From: Clavelina lepadiformis
Lineage: Eukaryota; Chordata; Ascidiacea; Aplousobranchia; Clavelinidae
Direction of reading: 5' to 3'
Length of the DNA: 64,000 nucleotides
Assembly (NCBI RefSeq): GCF_947623445.1
Contig: NC_135241.1
Span: forward strand, 746,501-810,500
The notes beneath the pieces were generated by a model. It made no database searches, was not told the DNA's origin, and was given only the letters and a program-made list of their open reading frames with translations. Positions 60,301-64,000 of this stretch are shown in pieces; position 1 is the stretch's first letter; the number at the start of each line of letters is the position of its first letter. Made by a program: the position numbers and the translations under genes.

Positions 60301-60324
60301 CCATTTAACTTCGGGTCGAATTAA
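54349..60324 (+). CDS. LMF2: Lipase maturation factor 2
   Basis: Seventeen exons: 54349-54451, 55389-55553, 55645-55739, 55853-55968, 56653-56765, 57035-57060, 57270-57422, 57527-57668, 57753-57887, 57969-58074, 58446-58530, 58667-58852, 59101-59155, 59302-59415, 59744-59964, 60037-60151, 60269-60324. All are in phase and give 661 aa (human 707). LMF proteins are multi-pass ER membrane proteins; LMF1 is needed for folding of lipases and other disulphide-bonded secreted proteins, and LMF2 is its less studied relative. Recognisable blocks: [77 protein letters not shown], and [16 protein letters not shown], all nearly as in human. The human Lys/Ser-rich cytosolic tail is missing. Intron 1 contains a family 1 MITE, and intron 4 (55969-56652) contains an unexplained antisense open frame. 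Confidence 0.95.
54500..54592. mobile_element. Palindromic MITE, family 1, copy C, in LMF2 intron 1
   Basis: Arms TGTGCACAGCCAAATGACG and GGTTGTGCACTTTTACACTA around GTCACAATTTGAGTAGCTT and GGGTCTAGTATGC. It has the same core and orientation as copy B. Confidence 0.8.
55335..55352. repeat. (TA)n microsatellite
   Basis: About nine TA units in LMF2 intron 1. Confidence 0.9.
56215..56541 (-). CDS. Unrecognised 108-aa open frame antisense in an LMF2 intron
   Basis: An ATG-led 108-codon frame lies wholly inside LMF2 intron 4 on the opposite strand. The protein is mixed and polar, with the helix-friendly segment [18 protein letters not shown], two or three cysteines and a closing [14 protein letters not shown]. 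It is not low-complexity and does not overlap a repeat I know. I do not recognise a family. It could be a small nested gene, a retrocopy of a gene elsewhere, or chance. No promoter or poly(A) signal is convincing. Confidence 0.35.
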   Translation of the reverse strand: MYVLFTPKCYSESQLVGSNLKRAINYFKLHKAGKIDGKCSIKRCKALLDVSLTHDKMKNLVDMVHKLKDNEHMQRGSTKAVRGFRVDGGEIYSFHYVRKSFEPKANSI

Positions 60325-61237
60325 ACGAAGAATGTTTTCGATGTTCCCTGTAGCCTGCCAATCATGCCCTAACTTACCTGTCCACGTCATGTGACGTTGA
60401 ACCTCATTGCACACAAATTGTTATGAGCTGTCTATGTTTTTCTTCGTGTCTTCACCTTCTAATGGTTGCGATTTTCTGGCGTCTACCATCTGTTTGTTTG
60501 GCATTTGTTGCTGAAAAGTTCCAGTTTTCAAATTTATTTTGTCTGTGTTGTAATCAAGGTAGTAGCTGTGGACGACTGTTGTTAAGACTGGCATTTGTTA
60601 GATTTGCTGGGAATGCAATTTGGCCTCGATATCTTACGTAACATAAACCAGCTTCAACCATACATTAAAACTGTCTTTGCTAACCACCTGCCTGCATTAT
60701 TTACAGTTGCTTAAATCAGTGTTGTATTAACAGGAGTCATTGACTTGACTCGAGTCACGTTATAGCAGCTGTGACCACAAAAAAATGGATCTTAAGTAAC
60801 AAAATCAAACATTATTCGAAAAACTTACCCTTCAACCAGACTAATTTGGACACAGCCATGATAACTGTTACAATTACATGCAAAGTAAGAAAAAAACGAC
60901 CTTGTTGCAACACTGGCACAAATCCAGTGGAAATTTATTTTTTCAAGCGACCATAAAACGGAAAAGCTTATGAAGGCACTCATGATGTGGTTGGTTAAAA
61001 ATGTGAGGCGTCAATAACACAATGCTTTTGTTGCAAAATAGAAAAGCAGTGAGCAATAAAAAACATACTGCTGATAAAACCAGCCAGTGGTGGACCTGCA
61101 GGCAATAACACTGAACAGGAAGAGAGAAGACGTAAGCAGGCAATAATAGTGATGTTAACACCTGACATTGATTGCATAATAATTGTTGAAAGTATCGCGC
61201 TACCTACTGCAAGACGATGTAGAAAACAATAAAACTA
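60325..61237. other. Convergent intergenic stretch, LMF2 and KIAA0930
   Basis: 3' flanks of both genes. A minus-strand AATAAA (TTTATT near 60934-60939) may end the KIAA0930 transcript. No gene seen. Confidence 0.5.
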
Positions 61238-63815
<2,578 letters not shown>

Positions 63816-64000
63816 TGTCACAACTCTAATTGTACTGAGTCGTTTATTTTTCACCAATGACTTGCTTAATTCAGCGTGCTTGATACTTTACTCAGGATTA
63901 CATTAAAAAACAGAGTAAATTTTGAACTATGGTCAGTACTATTTGCACCAAAACTTGCTCGGTTGAAGTTGAGTTATCAGCTCAAAACAAACACAATCTT

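Overview
The window looks like nuclear DNA of an invertebrate chordate, most likely an ascidian tunicate of the Ciona type. It is AT-rich, has many short GT-AG introns of roughly 70-500 bp, and carries chordate-typical genes (GAS1, HHAT, RNF180, LMF2, KIAA0930) packed tightly on both strands, with very short 3' ends and many small DNA-transposon remnants. The species is an inference. No bacterial, organellar or CRISPR features and no retrovirus-like element were seen.

Layout. 1-11.1 kb: almost no recognisable coding sequence, apart from a few exon-like open stretches near 2.1-3.4 kb. 11.1-12.7 kb: a minus-strand tRNA array (five tRNA-Gln copies, one intron-bearing tRNA-Tyr, one Tyr fragment); one Gln copy has an amber anticodon and another is degenerate. 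13.8-16.2 kb: an HHAT-like membrane-bound O-acyltransferase gene (+). A 190-bp inverted copy of part of it lies on the far side of the tRNA array. 17.3-18.2 kb: a DAZAP1-like RNA-binding protein (-). 19.3-20.5 kb: a pogo/Tigger-like DNA element. 21.5-23.6 kb: RNF180 (+). 24.2-24.6 kb: RPS20 (-). 25.8-27.1 kb: NDUFS4 (+). 27.7-31.05 kb: ARL16 (-), with nested hAT elements starting inside an intron right at a splice donor. 33.4-34.4 kb: SUCLG1 (+). 34.8-39.2 kb: ULK3 (+). 39.2-45.6 kb: sparse non-coding block. 45.6-47.0 kb: GAS1 (-). 48.0-48.3 kb: PIERCE1-like (+). 48.9-52.3 kb: NOC3L (-). 54.3-60.3 kb: LMF2 (+, 17 exons). 61.2-63.8 kb: KIAA0930 homologue (-, 10 exons).

Exon models were built by hand from reading frame, GT-AG borders and remembered family sequences; in the multi-exon genes every listed junction keeps the frame, except the undefined ends noted in the entries. 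The genes do not form one pathway. Even so, three of them act in Hedgehog signalling in other animals (HHAT acylates the ligand, ULK3 phosphorylates GLI factors, GAS1 is a ligand co-receptor) and two more are cilium genes (ARL16, PIERCE1). The HHAT-like protein has lost the catalytic histidine of the family. The other genes are housekeeping: mitochondrial metabolism (NDUFS4, SUCLG1), ribosome and ribosome assembly (RPS20, NOC3L), and lipase folding in the ER (LMF2).
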